Assembly (NCBI GenBank): GCA_963402885.1 | Contig: OY727097.1 | Location: 15,996,001 to 16,060,000, forward strand | Source of the DNA: Antedon bifida | Taxonomy: Eukaryota; Echinodermata; Crinoidea; Comatulida; Antedonidae | Direction: 5' to 3' | DNA length: 64,000 bases | Program-made: the position numbers and the translations under genes | Notes under the pieces: generated by a model | Databases searched by the model: none | What the model was told of the DNA's origin: nothing | Seen by the model: the letters and a program-made list of their open reading frames with translations, nothing else | In this document: in pieces, positions 50,256-63,253 of the stretch | How the letters are laid out: every line of letters starts with the position of its first letter | Numbering within the stretch: the first letter of the stretch is position 1

Positions 50256-51940
50256 CTAGACATGTAACTCGTCACTTTGACGAGTTTGGTTTTCCGCCGC
50301 GCAAGTGGTGCAACATGAACGTGTAACGACGTACCTTACCGTACCGAACATTAAGGGGATAGGTTGAGGACAAAAGGAAGTGTTCACGTTGGCATTATGA
50401 CCTGAACTGAAGAATATGATATGTTTTTATTGCTGAATTCTATTATTTTGATTCATATATAGTATACACAGTATAATCTGTATCCATATCACATACAGTG
50501 TAGAATAGGTGAAATTACGGGACCCGCTATTTATTGCAATTTTTAACATGGCGACGGCATCAAAATGAAATACAAAGATAGCAATTTCGGAAGGATATTA
50601 TCTCAGCAACAACATATTAACGTGCAAAAGAAATTTGAATACGTGAAATATTGATGCGCGCTCTTTTAAATGCAATGAATTATGACGCAAAAGATGAAAA
50701 TACGACTTTTTTCATTTAAATGGCCATATGATGACGTCACAACATCCGATTGGCAACATTTTCACATGATTTCGTATCTAAAATCCAATAGCTTCCAGAA
50801 AACGTTTTAATCATGATTATCAAATTTTATTCTTACGAGCTATAACAGATTAAAATTTACTGTAAAGATGAAATTAATGCCACACGTAATTTAAATTTTT
50901 AGGAATGATGACGTCAAAAAAATTAAAATATTTATAATTCATGCGAAAGACAGTTGATTGACCTAGACAATATCAAAATTTGGGTGAAAATGGAAAACGG
51001 ATAAGTGGAGATGCGCTCTATTAAATGTGATGAGCTATGACGAAAGATACAAAAATCCTAAATTTTATATTAGCGTGGCCATACGATGACGTCACAATGT
51101 CCGGTTAGCCATATTAATATATGATCCGATATCTACAACTCATTAACTTCCAGAAAATGTCATCCACAAAAAGTTGACCGTGCAGTTTAGAAATTACGAC
51201 TGTTTAAAAAAAGGCATAATTTTGACAATTTTTTTAACTTTTTCAACAAAAACTCGCGCAAATTGTCCAATTCCACGTGCTCGTATGACGTTACTTTAAG
51301 TCGAAATTGTTTAAAAGTTGGTAAAATTACTAGAAAAGGCTGGAAAAACATAAATCACGTGAAAAAAATATGTTTTTAATGCTACGTGCGCACCGCACAC
51401 GTAAAAATTTGCGCACGCGTGGGAATTTTTTACATGCTTTAAACGACATGAAACGCGTAGAAACTTGATTAGAAAATAATTTAGCGCATTTTGAAATTTT
51501 AAATGCGCGTGCGCGCGTAACTTTGTGTAAAACACGCAATTTTTTTTCCACAGAAAGTTAGCGCATAATATAAATTAAACTTTTGCAAAGTTTCAAGTTG
51601 AAATGTAATTTGGTTGTCGAGCTATGTTAAATACGAGAAAATCGTTAAATCGCGCGTACGTCACGTTGCGCAATTGTAAGCATCATGAAAAGCTTCGCTT
51701 GACGACGTTACATAAATGTCAAAATGTCAACATAGTTAAAAAAATGTTATGTTTGCAAGTTTTAGAGAAAAGCGTTACACAAAAATCATACAGAAAGAAA
51801 GAAGATGAAAAAAAAGATGATGATGATGATGATGATTTCGTACAATCACAAGAGGTTTTCCTGCAACTTCGTTGCGGAAAACCAATAAAGATTTTATACA
51901 ATAACAATAGGGGATCATTTTATTCTAAATGATCACCTAA
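50256..51940 (-). mobile_element. Helitron-like unit B6
   Basis: 1685 bp, near-identical to B1. The inner arm is GGTTTTCCGC (50288-50297), and the palindrome at its other end (51854-51883) also has GGTTTTCC and GGAAAACC, so the arms changed together. A family-A-type palindrome (arms GATCATTT/AAATGATC) follows at 51910-51939. Confidence 0.75.
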
Positions 51941-53518
51941 CTAGAATTTAATTCGTCACTTTGACGAATTATAGGTGATCATTTTTATAAATTTATTGAC
52001 ATTAATATTTTTTAAACATGCACGTATGTTAACATACGATCGGAAAATGTTGATGTATGCCATCCTATTATACGCTTATAGTGCTTAGTTGTGCCTATTA
52101 TATGTCATATCACATTATGTACAGTATACTGTATATCTATATACAGTGTAGCATTGGTGAAATTACGGACACACATCATGTTCTAAGTTTTTTGCACTGA
52201 TGACATTATCAAAATAAACTTGTGGATACCAATATCGAAAGATAATGAATTGAGCAATAAAATATAACAATTAGAAGAAAATTTGGTACGTAGAAGCACG
52301 GTGCGCGCTCTTCAAAATGTGTATAACTTTGACGAAAGAGATGAAAAAACTACTTTTTAACTTCAACTGGCCATATGGTAACTTCATAACATTCGATAGG
52401 CTTAATTTTTATATGCATTCATATCTACATTTCACCAGCTCTCATAATAAGTTATAAACATCAAGGTCAACTTTAATTCAGAAGAGCTGTAAGGTATTCA
52501 ACTATACGTTGTAGGTGAAATTACGTAACCCCCGTTATTCAAATTTTAAGATGTGATGACGTCATCGAAATGAAAATATTGGAAACTCATGAGTAACATA
52601 ATTGGTTGAGGTAGAATATATTAAAAATTTTAAAAAAATCGAGCACAGATAAGCGAGTTACGCTCTGTTGAATATGGTGGTCTATGACAAAATGGGAAAA
52701 AACCCTATTTTAAAAATTCATGTGGCCAAATGATGACGTCATACCATTTTGTACGTCTAATGGGTATATACATTTATATCTACAACTCATTAACTTCCAT
52801 AATAAGTTTAAAAAAATGGGGGTCATCTTCCATTCTGAAGAGTTATATTCATTTTAAAAAGGCCTTATTTTTTACCATTTTTAGCAATTTTGTACAATTA
52901 ATGTGCGCATTTTGTCATTTTTAACGTGCTCGTATAGCGTTATTTTAAGTCTGAATGGACTCAAATTTAGTGAATGTACTAAGGAAGATGAGTAGAATGC
53001 AATTTGTACAAACAAATTGTATTTTTTACGCTTTCTATGTACGCATGCGCAAAAACGTGTATACGCAGTAATTTTTTAAAACACGCAAATGGCCTAATTC
53101 ATACTCTAAATTGATCAAAACTAAATTTTGGGCTTTTTAAATTTTTAACGCGCGATTTCACGCGCATGACCTTGAAACGCGCAAGTTTTTATTTTCTAAT
53201 ATTTTTACCTTGACCTGAAGTTTACTTGTAGTGAATTTCATTAATATGTGATAATGAATAGTAAAGATATGATTGATATTGTGATTTCACAAAATGGCGT
53301 ATAAATGACGTCACGGATGAGTGATCACGCTGAAAAGCTTATTATGTCTAAGTTAAAGTATTTGAAAGACATTGTGTAATTTTTGTGATCATTGCCATTC
53401 AACTTTTTGAGATATTTGTTACACAAAAAGTGTACAGAAAGAATAAAAAAAAAAAAAAAAAAATAAAGATTTCATACAATAACAATAGGTGATCATTTTA
53501 TTCTAAATGATCACCTAA
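51941..53518 (-). mobile_element. Helitron-like unit A5
   Basis: 1578 bp, family A, closest to A1-A3, with the empty TTAA site near 53354. The far end has an A run (53446-53462) and a palindrome with arms TAGGTGATCATTT/AAATGATCACCTA at 53487-53517. Confidence 0.75.
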
Positions 53519-55045
53519 CTAGAATTTAATTCGTCACTTTGACGAATTATAGGTGATCATTTTTATCATTTTACTGAAATTAATTTTTTTTTAAACATGC
53601 ATGTACGTTAACATACGATCGGAAAATGTTGATGTATGCCATCCTATTATATGCTTATAGTGCTGAGTTGTGCCTATATGCCATATACAATATGTACAGT
53701 ATATACAGTACTGTATATCTATATACAGTGTAGCATAGGTTGAAATTACGGGACACACATGTTCTAATTTTTTGGCATGATGACGTTATCAAACTAAACT
53801 TTAAGATGACAATTTCGAAAGATAATTAATTGAGCAAAAAAATATAAGATTTGGAAAAAAATTTGGCACGTAGAAGCGCTGTGCGCGCTCTTTGAATTGT
53901 GTATAACTTTGACGAAAAATATGAAAAAACTACTTTTTCACTTCAACTGGCCATATGTTAACGTCACAACATCCGATAGGCTTAATTTTTATATGAATTA
54001 ATATCTACATTTCATCAGCTTTCATAATAAATTATAATCATCAAGGTAACCTTCAATTCTGAAGAGCTGTAAGATATTCAAATTTACTGCGAAGGTGAAA
54101 TTACACGGCCTACGTTATTCAAGTTTTTACGCGTGATGACGTCATTAAAATGAAGATAGTGTCAACTCATGATAAAGATAATTAATTAAGCAAGCACATA
54201 CTGAAAGTTGTGCGAAATTCGAGCACACATAACCAAGATGCGCTCTGTTGAATGTGATAATCTACACAAAAAGATAACAAATCCTAATTTTTTAATTCAA
54301 GTGGCCATTTGATGACGTCAAAACATTTTGTACGTAAAATGTGTACATGAATTCATATCTACAACTCAATGGCTTCCAGAATAAGTTAAAAAAATCGGGG
54401 GTCATCTTGCATTCTGAAGAATTATTTTCATTTTAAAAAAGACCTATTTTTCACCATTTTCAGAACTTTTGTAAAATTAATGTGCGCATTTTGTCATTTT
54501 TAACGTGCTCGTATAGCGTTATTTTAAGTCCGAACTGACTCAAATTTGGTGAATGTACTAAGGATGGTGAGTAGAATGAGATTTGTAAAAAAAATTCATA
54601 TTTTTTACGCTTTTTAAGTATCGCGCGCGCAAAAACGCATTTTTGCGCAGTAATTTTTTGAAACACGCAAATGGCCTAATTCATGCTCTAAATTGATCAA
54701 AACTTAATTTTGAGCGTTTTAAATTTTTAACGCGCGATATCACGTGATGAAACTACGTGCGCGTGCGTTTTTATTTGCTAATATTTTTACCCTTGATCTG
54801 AAGTTTACGTGTATTGACTTTCATTAATATGTGATAATGAATTATGGAGATATGATTGATAATGTGATTTCGCAAAATGGCGTATAAATGTCGTCACGGA
54901 TGAGTGATCACGCTGGAAAGCTTATTAGGATTAAGTTATATTATTTGAAAGATATTCTGAAATTTTTGTAATCCTTGACATTAAACTTTTTGAGATAATT
55001 GTTACACAAAATAGTGTACAGAAACAATAAAAAGAAAAAAAATAA
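53519..55045 (-). mobile_element. Helitron-like unit A6
   Basis: 1527 bp, near-identical to A4, again followed directly by a family B unit with no palindrome. Confidence 0.75.
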
Positions 55046-56634
55046 CTAGACATGAAACTCGTCACTTTGACGAGTTAGTTATCCGCACGACAAACGCCAC
55101 GTGCACGTCATACGTTGGAATTTTGCACACAGAAAAAGATTATGGCATTATGACCTGATCTGAAGAATATGATATGTTGTTAGTGCTGAATTCTGTCAAT
55201 TTTGTGTCATATAGTATATACAGTATAAACAGTATAATCTGTATACATATTACATACAGTGTAGAATAGGTGAAATTACGGGACCCGCCATTTATTCCAT
55301 TTTTTAACATGGCGACGGTATCAAAATGAAACACTAAAATAACAATTTCGGAAGGATATTATCTCAGCAACAACATATTAGCGTGTAGAAGAAATTTGGA
55401 TACGTAAAATATAGATGCGCGCTCTTTTAAATGTGATGAACTATGACGCAAAATATGAAAATACGACTTTTTTTATTCAACTGGCCATATGATGACGTCA
55501 CTACATCTGATTGGCAAAATGTTCACATGAATTCGTATCTACAATCCAATAGCTTCCAGAAAACGTTTTAATCGTGATTATCACATTTTATTCTTATGAG
55601 CTATAACATATTAAAATTTACTGTAAAGATAAAATTAATGACCCACGTAATTTAAATTTTTAGGCATGATGACGTTATAAAAATCAAAATATTTTTAACT
55701 CATGCGAAAGATAGTTGATTGACCTAGATAATATTAAAATCTCGGAGAAAATGGAAGACGGATAAGCGTGATGCGCTCCATTGAATGTGATGAGCAATAA
55801 CGAAAGAGACAAAAATCCTATTTTTTACATTTGTGTGGCCATACGATGACGTCACAACATCCGTAAGGAAAAAATTCTGCATGAATTCATATCTACAACA
55901 TATCTGCTTACATATTAAATTAAAAAACTCAGGGGTAACGGTTGATCCTGAGGAGCTATAATAGATTCAAAATAGGCATAATTTTGACAATATTTTGTAA
56001 CTTTTGCAACTAAAACGCATGCAAATGGTCTAAATCAACGTGTACGTATGACGTCATTTTAATTTGAAATGACGTCAATCTTTTTAAAAATGACTAGGAA
56101 AGGCTGGAAAATCACAATTTAATAGAAAAAAACATGATTTTCATGTTGCGTGCGCACTGCACGCGTAAAATTGTTCGCGCGCGCGGGAAATTTTGACATG
56201 CGCAAAATGTCATAAACGGCGTAAAAAGTTGATTAGAAATTAATTTTGCGCATTTTAAAATTTTAAATGCGCGTGCGCGCGTAACTTCTTGTAAAACACG
56301 CAATTTTTAGTTTACTAAAAGTTTGCCCTTGATATGACTTAAATTTTCATAAAGAGTAAAAAAAAAATTACTCTTGGTTTTTAAGCTATGATCAATCATT
56401 AAAAATCATAAAATCGCGCGTAAGTCACGTTGCGCAACTCTGACGTCATTCAAAATAGGAGGTGCACAACTTCACGTAAATGCCCACATGTTGTCAAAGT
56501 TATGAAATATTATGTTTACACATTTTAGAGATACGTGAGCCACAAAAAAACGGGAAAGAAATAAGAATAATACAGAAAAAAAATAATGATCCACTACAAT
56601 CACAAGGAGTTATCCGCTAGTAGCGGATAACTAA
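55046..56634 (-). mobile_element. Helitron-like unit B7
   Basis: 1589 bp, family B with the short leader of B3/B4. Its second half (55880-56520) is more diverged than in other B units. Palindrome GTTATCCGC…GCGGATAAC at 56609-56631. Confidence 0.73.
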
Positions 56635-57944
56635 CTAGATCTTAACTCGTCACTTGAGGACGAGTTTGGTTATCCGCCCGCAACAAACGTATCTTGCGCA
56701 TTCAAGTACTTTTCAATCATGACTTTTCCAAAAAGTAGCCTATTCGAAAATAAAACTCCCTTTCAGTGTAATAAGCAAATAAATCCTTTTATTTAATTAT
56801 TTTCCCGTGACGGGATTCGATCCCGGTACCTCTGATACCAAAGTCGGTTGCACTACACATCGAGCCATATGAGCACCTGCTGAAGAAAATCCGAAGAACA
56901 ATTACTCGTTCATTCGGTATGTCGTGAACCCCTCGATGCAAGTTGATTATTACCTATCAAACTAAATCATAATTTTTACTATAATGAAATCTTCACACAT
57001 TTTAAACAGTAACATATTATGAAAGTTCATACTTTCAAGTTTTATATATTAAAATGTGAAGTAAAAAGATAAACGTTATGTTTATTGTTTTGCTCTTTGA
57101 AAATGTTAGTGTTTGTTTGATGATCAAAATTTCAAAAATTATATTTAATATGCACATAATGTAGCCATCAAACACGTTTTAGCATTCAAGACTATAATAA
57201 ATCAGACCTATGATTCATACACTGCAAGAAAATAAAATAAAAAATGGGGGTAACCTTGCATTCTGATGAACTGTATCGTTTTTAAAAGTAGACATATTTT
57301 GCAACATTTTCACAATTATTAGACATTTTACGTGCGCAACCAGTCATGTTTAACGTGCTCGTGGAACGCCATTTCCAGTTGAATAGTGAATAAAATAACG
57401 CAAAATTGTTAACTGAAGTTTGAAAAACACAGTCTATGCAAAATAAAGGCTCATACGCGTTCCCTGCGTCGTGCGCGCGTGAAAATGTGCGCATCTGGTG
57501 GGAATTTTTTAAACGCTTAAAATGACCTGAAACGTGCGCTAATTTAATCAGAAAATGATTTGAAGCATTTTAAAATTTCAAACGCCGTTTACGCGCGCAC
57601 TTTCTAATGTTACAAAATTCGGTAGCGATAAAACAGTTTACAATTGATGTGAAGCAACCGTGGCTGAAAATTTCGTTAAAAAATATTTATTTGTTTCCAA
57701 ATTATGATCAATTTAAGAATTTCAGAAATTCGCGCGTAACTTACGCTACGTGGCTCTGACAGCGTCCAAAAGCTTCGCAGTACAACTTCAGTTAAATGTC
57801 TAAATGTTTACAAAGTTACAACATGTTATGTTAACACGTTGCAGAGAAAAGCTGAACACAACAAGTGGCGGAAATATGGAAGAATAATAAAAAAAAAGAA
57901 ACACTACAATTCCAAGGGCTTATCCGCTTGAGGCGGATAACCAA
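56635..57944 (-). mobile_element. Helitron-like unit C3
   Basis: 1310 bp, near-identical to C1 until about 57840. Palindrome with arms CTTATCCGC/GCGGATAAC at 57917-57942. Confidence 0.75.
56804..56880 (-). other. tRNA-like segment in unit C3
   Basis: Same as in C1, with B-box-like GGGATCGAATCCC on the minus strand. Confidence 0.5.
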
Positions 57945-59577
57945 CTAGACATGTAACTCGTCACTTTGACGAGTTTGGTTATCCGCCGCGCAAGTGGTGC
58001 AACATTAACATTAAGGGGATAGGTTGAGGACAAAAGTAAGTGTTCACGTATGACCTGAACTGAAGAATATGATATGTTGTTATTGCTGAATTTTATTATT
58101 TAGATTCATATATAGTATACACAGTATAATCTGTATCCATATCACATACAGTGTAGAATAGGTGAAATTACGGGACCCGCTATTTTTTGCAATTTTTAAC
58201 ATGTTGACGGTTTTAAAATGAAACGCGAAGGTAGCAATTTCAGAAGAAAATTATCTCAGCAACAGCATATTAACGTGTAGAAGAAATTTGAATACGTGAA
58301 ATATTGATGCGCGCTCTTTTAAATGTAATGAATTATGACGCAAATGATGAAAATACGACCTTTTTTATTTAACTGGCCATATGATGACGTCACAACATCC
58401 GATTGGCAAAATTTTTACATGATTTCGTATCTACAATCCAATAGCTTCCAGAAAACGTTTTAATCGTGATTATCACATTTTATTCTTACGAGCTATAACA
58501 GATTAAAATTTACTGTAAAGATGAAATTAATGCCACACGTAATTTAAATTTTTAGGCATGATGACGTCATACAAATTAAAATATTTTTAACTCATGCGAA
58601 AGATAGTTAATTGATCCAGACAATATCAAAATCGGGGTGAAAATGGAAAACGAATAAGTGGAGATGCGCTCTATTCAATGTGATGAGCTATGACGAAAGA
58701 TACAAAAATCCTAAATTTTATATTCGTGTGGCCATACGATGACGTCACAATGTCCGGTTAGCCATATTAATACCTGATCCGATATCTACAACTCATCAAC
58801 TTCCAGAATATGTCATCCACAAAAAGTTGACCGTGTAGTTTAGAAATTACGACTGTTTAAAAAAAGGCATATTTTTAACGAATTTTTGAACTTTTTCATC
58901 AAAAATGCGCGCAAATTGTCCAATTCGACGTGCTTGTATGACGTAACTTTAAGTCGAAATTGTTTAAAATTTGGTAAAATTACTAGAAAAGGCTGGAAAA
59001 ACATAAATCACGCAAAAAAAATATGTTTTCATTGCTACGTGCGCACCGCACACGTAAAAATTTGCGCACGCGTGGGAATTTTTTACATGCTTAAAACGAC
59101 ATGACATGCATAGAAAGTTGATTAGAAATTAATTTTGCGCATTTTGAAATTTTAAATGCGCGTGCACGCGTAACTTTGTGTAAAACACGCAATTTTTTTT
59201 CAACAGAAAGTTAGCGCATGATATAAATTAAACTTTTGGAAAGTTTCAATTTGAAATGTTATTTGGTTTTCGACCTAAGTTGAATACGAGGAAATCGTTA
59301 AAACACGCGTAAGTCACGTTGCGCAATTGTAAACGTCATGAAAAGCTTCGCAGCACATCTTCATGTGCATGACGATATGTTGAGAAAGTTACAAAATGTT
59401 ATGTTTGCAAGTTTTAGAGAAAAGCGTTCCACAAAAATCATACAGAAAGAAAGAAGCCAAATAAAAAGATGATTTCGTAGAATCACAAGAGGTTATCCTG
59501 CAACTTCGTTGCGGATAACCAATAAAGATTTTATACAATAACAATAGGTGATCATTTTATTCTAAATGATCACCTAA
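57945..59577 (-). mobile_element. Helitron-like unit B8
   Basis: 1633 bp, close to B5. The far end carries a B-type palindrome (59491-59520) and then an A-type palindrome (59545-59576), the same pair as after B6. Confidence 0.75.
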
Positions 59578-61093
59578 CTAGAATTTAATTCGTCACTTTG
59601 ACGAATTATAGGTGATCATTTTTATCATTTTAATGAAATTAACATTTTTTAAACAAGCATGTACGTTAACATACGATCGTAAAAAGTTGATGTACACCAT
59701 CCTATGACATGATGCATATACACTTATAGTGCTGAGTTGTACCTATTATGTGTCATATACAATATGTACAGTATATCTATATACAGTGTAGCATAGGTGA
59801 AATTACGGGACCCACATCGTGTTCTAAATTTTTGGTATGATGGAATTATCAAAATGAACTCGAAGATGACAATTTCGAAAGATAATGAATTGAGCAAATA
59901 AATATAAGGATTGGAAGAGAATTTGACACGTAGAAGCGCAATGCGCGCTCTTTGAAATTTGTATAACTTCGACTAAAGAAATTTAAAAACTACTTTTTAA
60001 CTTCAACAGGCCATATGATAACATCACAACATCCAATAGGCTTAATTTTTATATGAATTCATATCTACATTTCATCAGCTTTCATAATAAGTTATAATCT
60101 TCAAGGTCACCTTTAATTCTGAAGAGCTATAAGATATTCAAATGTATGGTGTAGCTGAAATTACACGACCTAGGTTATTCAAGTTTTTACGCGTGATGAC
60201 GTCATCAAAATAAAAATGTTGACAACTCCTAAGATAGATAATTAATTGAGCAAGTACATACTAAAATTTGTGCGAAAATCGGGCTCAAATAACGGAGATG
60301 CGCTCTATTGAATGTGATAATCCACACAAAAAGATAAAAAATACTAATTTTTAAATTCAAGTGGCCATTTGATGACGTCATACCATTTTGTACGTCTAAT
60401 ATGTATATATATTTATATCTACAACTTATTGGCTTCCATAATAAGTTAAAAAAATTGGGGGTCACCTGCCATTCTGAAGAGTAATATTCATTTTAAAAAG
60501 GCCATATTTTTTACCATTTTTAGCACTTTTGTACAATTAATGTGCACATTTTGTCATTTTTAACGTGCTCGTATAGCGTTATTTTAAGTCGGAATGGACT
60601 CAAAGTCGGAGAATGTACTAAGGATTGTGAGTAGAATGTGATGTATACATCAAATTTTTTTTTTTACGCTTTTTAAAAATCGCGGGCGCAAAAATGTGTT
60701 TTTGCGCAGTAATTTTTTGAAACACGCAAATGGCCTATTTCATGCTCTAAATTGATCAAAACTTAATTTTGAGCTTTTTAAAATTTCAACGCGCGATTTC
60801 ACGTGCATGACCTTGAAACGCGCGAGTTTTTATTTGCCAATATATTTTAGCTTGACCTGAAGTTTACGTGTAGTGAATTTCATTAATATGTGATAATGAA
60901 ATATGGAGATATGATTGATAATGTGATTTCACAAAATGGCGTATACGTGACGTCACGGATGAGTGATCACGCTGAAAAGCTTATTATGGCTAAGTTAAAG
61001 TATTTGAAAGACATGGTGAAATTTTTGTGATCGTTGCCATTCAACTTTTTGAGATATTTGTTACACAAAAAGTGTACAGAAAGAATAAAAAAA
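59578..61093 (-). mobile_element. Helitron-like unit A7
   Basis: 1516 bp, family A. It runs at its purine-tract end directly into a truncated B unit, with GAATAAAAAAA at the junction. Confidence 0.73.
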
Positions 61094-61656
61094 GTTCAAA
61101 AGTTGGTAAAATTACTAAAAAAGGGTGGAAAAACATAAATCATGTGAAAAAAATTGTTTTCAACGCTACGTGCGCTCCGCGCGCGTAAAAAAATGCGCAC
61201 GCGTAGGAATTTTTAACATGCTTAAAATTACATGAAACGCGTAGAAAGTTGATTAGAAATTGATTTTTCGCATTTTGAAATTTTAAACGCGCGTGCGCGC
61301 GTAACTTCGTGTGAAACATGCCATTTTTTCCCTATAGTCAGTTAGCGCAAGATATAACTTAAACTTTTGTTAAGTTTCATATTAAAATGTTATATGGTTT
61401 TCGATTTATGTTAAACACGCGAAATTCGTTAAAACGCGCGTAAGTCATGTTGCGCAATTCTGACGTCATTCAAAAATAAAAAAGCACAACTTCACGTGAA
61501 TGCCCACATGTTGACAAAGTTATGAAATGTTAACTTTACACGTTTTTGAGATACGCTCTGCACAAAAATGACAGAAAGAAAGAAGAATACAGAAAAAAAA
61601 AAAAAAGATGAAACAGGACAGTTCCAAGGAGTTATCCGCTGAATGCGGATAACTAA
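61094..61656 (-). mobile_element. Truncated Helitron-like unit B9
   Basis: Only the last 563 bp of a B unit (purine-tract side). It matches 62691-63253 with no difference noticed. It lacks the hairpin/CTAG end. Confidence 0.75.
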
Positions 61657-63253
61657 CTAGATTTGAACTCGTCACTTTGACGAGTTAGTTATCCGCACGA
61701 CAAACGCCACGCGCACGTCATACGTTGGAATTTTGCACACGGAAAAAGATTATGGCATTATGACCTGAACTGAAGAATATCATATGCTGTTAGTGCTGAA
61801 TTCTGTCAATTTTGTGTCATATAGTATATACAGTGCAAACGGTATAATCTGTATACATGTTACATACAGTGTAGAATAGGTGAAATTACGTGACCCCCCG
61901 TTTATTCTTATTTTTAACATGGCGACGGTATCAAAATGAAACACTAATATAGCAATTTCGGAAGTACATTATCTCAGCAACAACATGTTAACGTGTAGAA
62001 GAAATTTGAATACGTAAAATGTAGATGCGCGCTCTTTTAAATGTGATGAACTATGACGCAAAAGATGAAAATACGACTTTTTTTATTCAACTGGCCATAT
62101 AATGACGTCACAACGTCGGATTGGAAAAATGTTCACATGAATTCGTATCTACAATCCAATAGCTTCCAGAAAATGTTTTAATCATGATTATAGCTTTTTA
62201 TTCTGACGAGCTATAACAGATTGAAAGTTACTTTAAAGAAGAAAATAAGTGACCCACGTTATTTAAATTTTTTCAACATGATGACGTCATAAAATTAAAG
62301 TATTTTTAACTCATACGAAAGATAGTTCATTTACCTACAAAATATCAAAATCGGGGTGAAAATGGAAAACGGATAAGTGAAGATGCGCTCAATTAAATGT
62401 GATACGCTAAGACGAAAGATACAAAAATCCTATATTTTATATTCGCGTGGCCACACGATGACGTCACAATGTCCGGTTAGCCATATTAATGCATGATCCA
62501 ATATCTACAACTCATCAACTTCCAGAATACGTAATAAAAATAACTTTTACCGTTTAGTTTAGAAACTACGACTGTTTAAAAAAAGGTATAATTTTGATAA
62601 ATTTTGACGAATTTTTGAACTTTTTCATCAAAAACGCACGTAAATTATCCAATTCGACGTGCCCGTATGACGTAATTTTAAGTCGAAATTGTTCAAAAGT
62701 TGGTAAAATTACTAAAAAAGGGTGGAAAAACATAAATCATGTGAAAAAAATTGTTTTCAACGCTACGTGCGCTCCGCGCGCGTAAAAAAATGCGCACGCG
62801 TAGGAATTTTTAACATGCTTAAAATTACATGAAACGCGTAGAAAGTTGATTAGAAATTGATTTTTCGCATTTTGAAATTTTAAACGCGCGTGCGCGCGTA
62901 ACTTCGTGTGAAACATGCCATTTTTTCCCTATAGTCAGTTAGCGCAAGATATAACTTAAACTTTTGTTAAGTTTCATATTAAAATGTTATATGGTTTTCG
63001 ATTTATGTTAAACACGCGAAATTCGTTAAAACGCGCGTAAGTCATGTTGCGCAATTCTGACGTCATTCAAAAATAAAAAAGCACAACTTCACGTGAATGC
63101 CCACATGTTGACAAAGTTATGAAATGTTAACTTTACACGTTTTTGAGATACGCTCTGCACAAAAATGACAGAAAGAAAGAAGAATACAGAAAAAAAAAAA
63201 AAAGATGAAACAGGACAGTTCCAAGGAGTTATCCGCTGAATGCGGATAACTAA
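61657..63253 (-). mobile_element. Helitron-like unit B10
   Basis: 1597 bp complete B unit. The hairpin lies after CTAGATTTG, and the far-end palindrome GTTATCCGC…GCGGATAAC is at 63228-63250. Confidence 0.75.

Noticed and set aside
40400-51551. Repeated ORFs in B units containing FYTKLRAHAHLKF and VRKFLRV-like words
   Set aside because: They arise from the purine-poor GCGCAC-rich end of B units in more than one frame; no start context, splice sites or family similarity.
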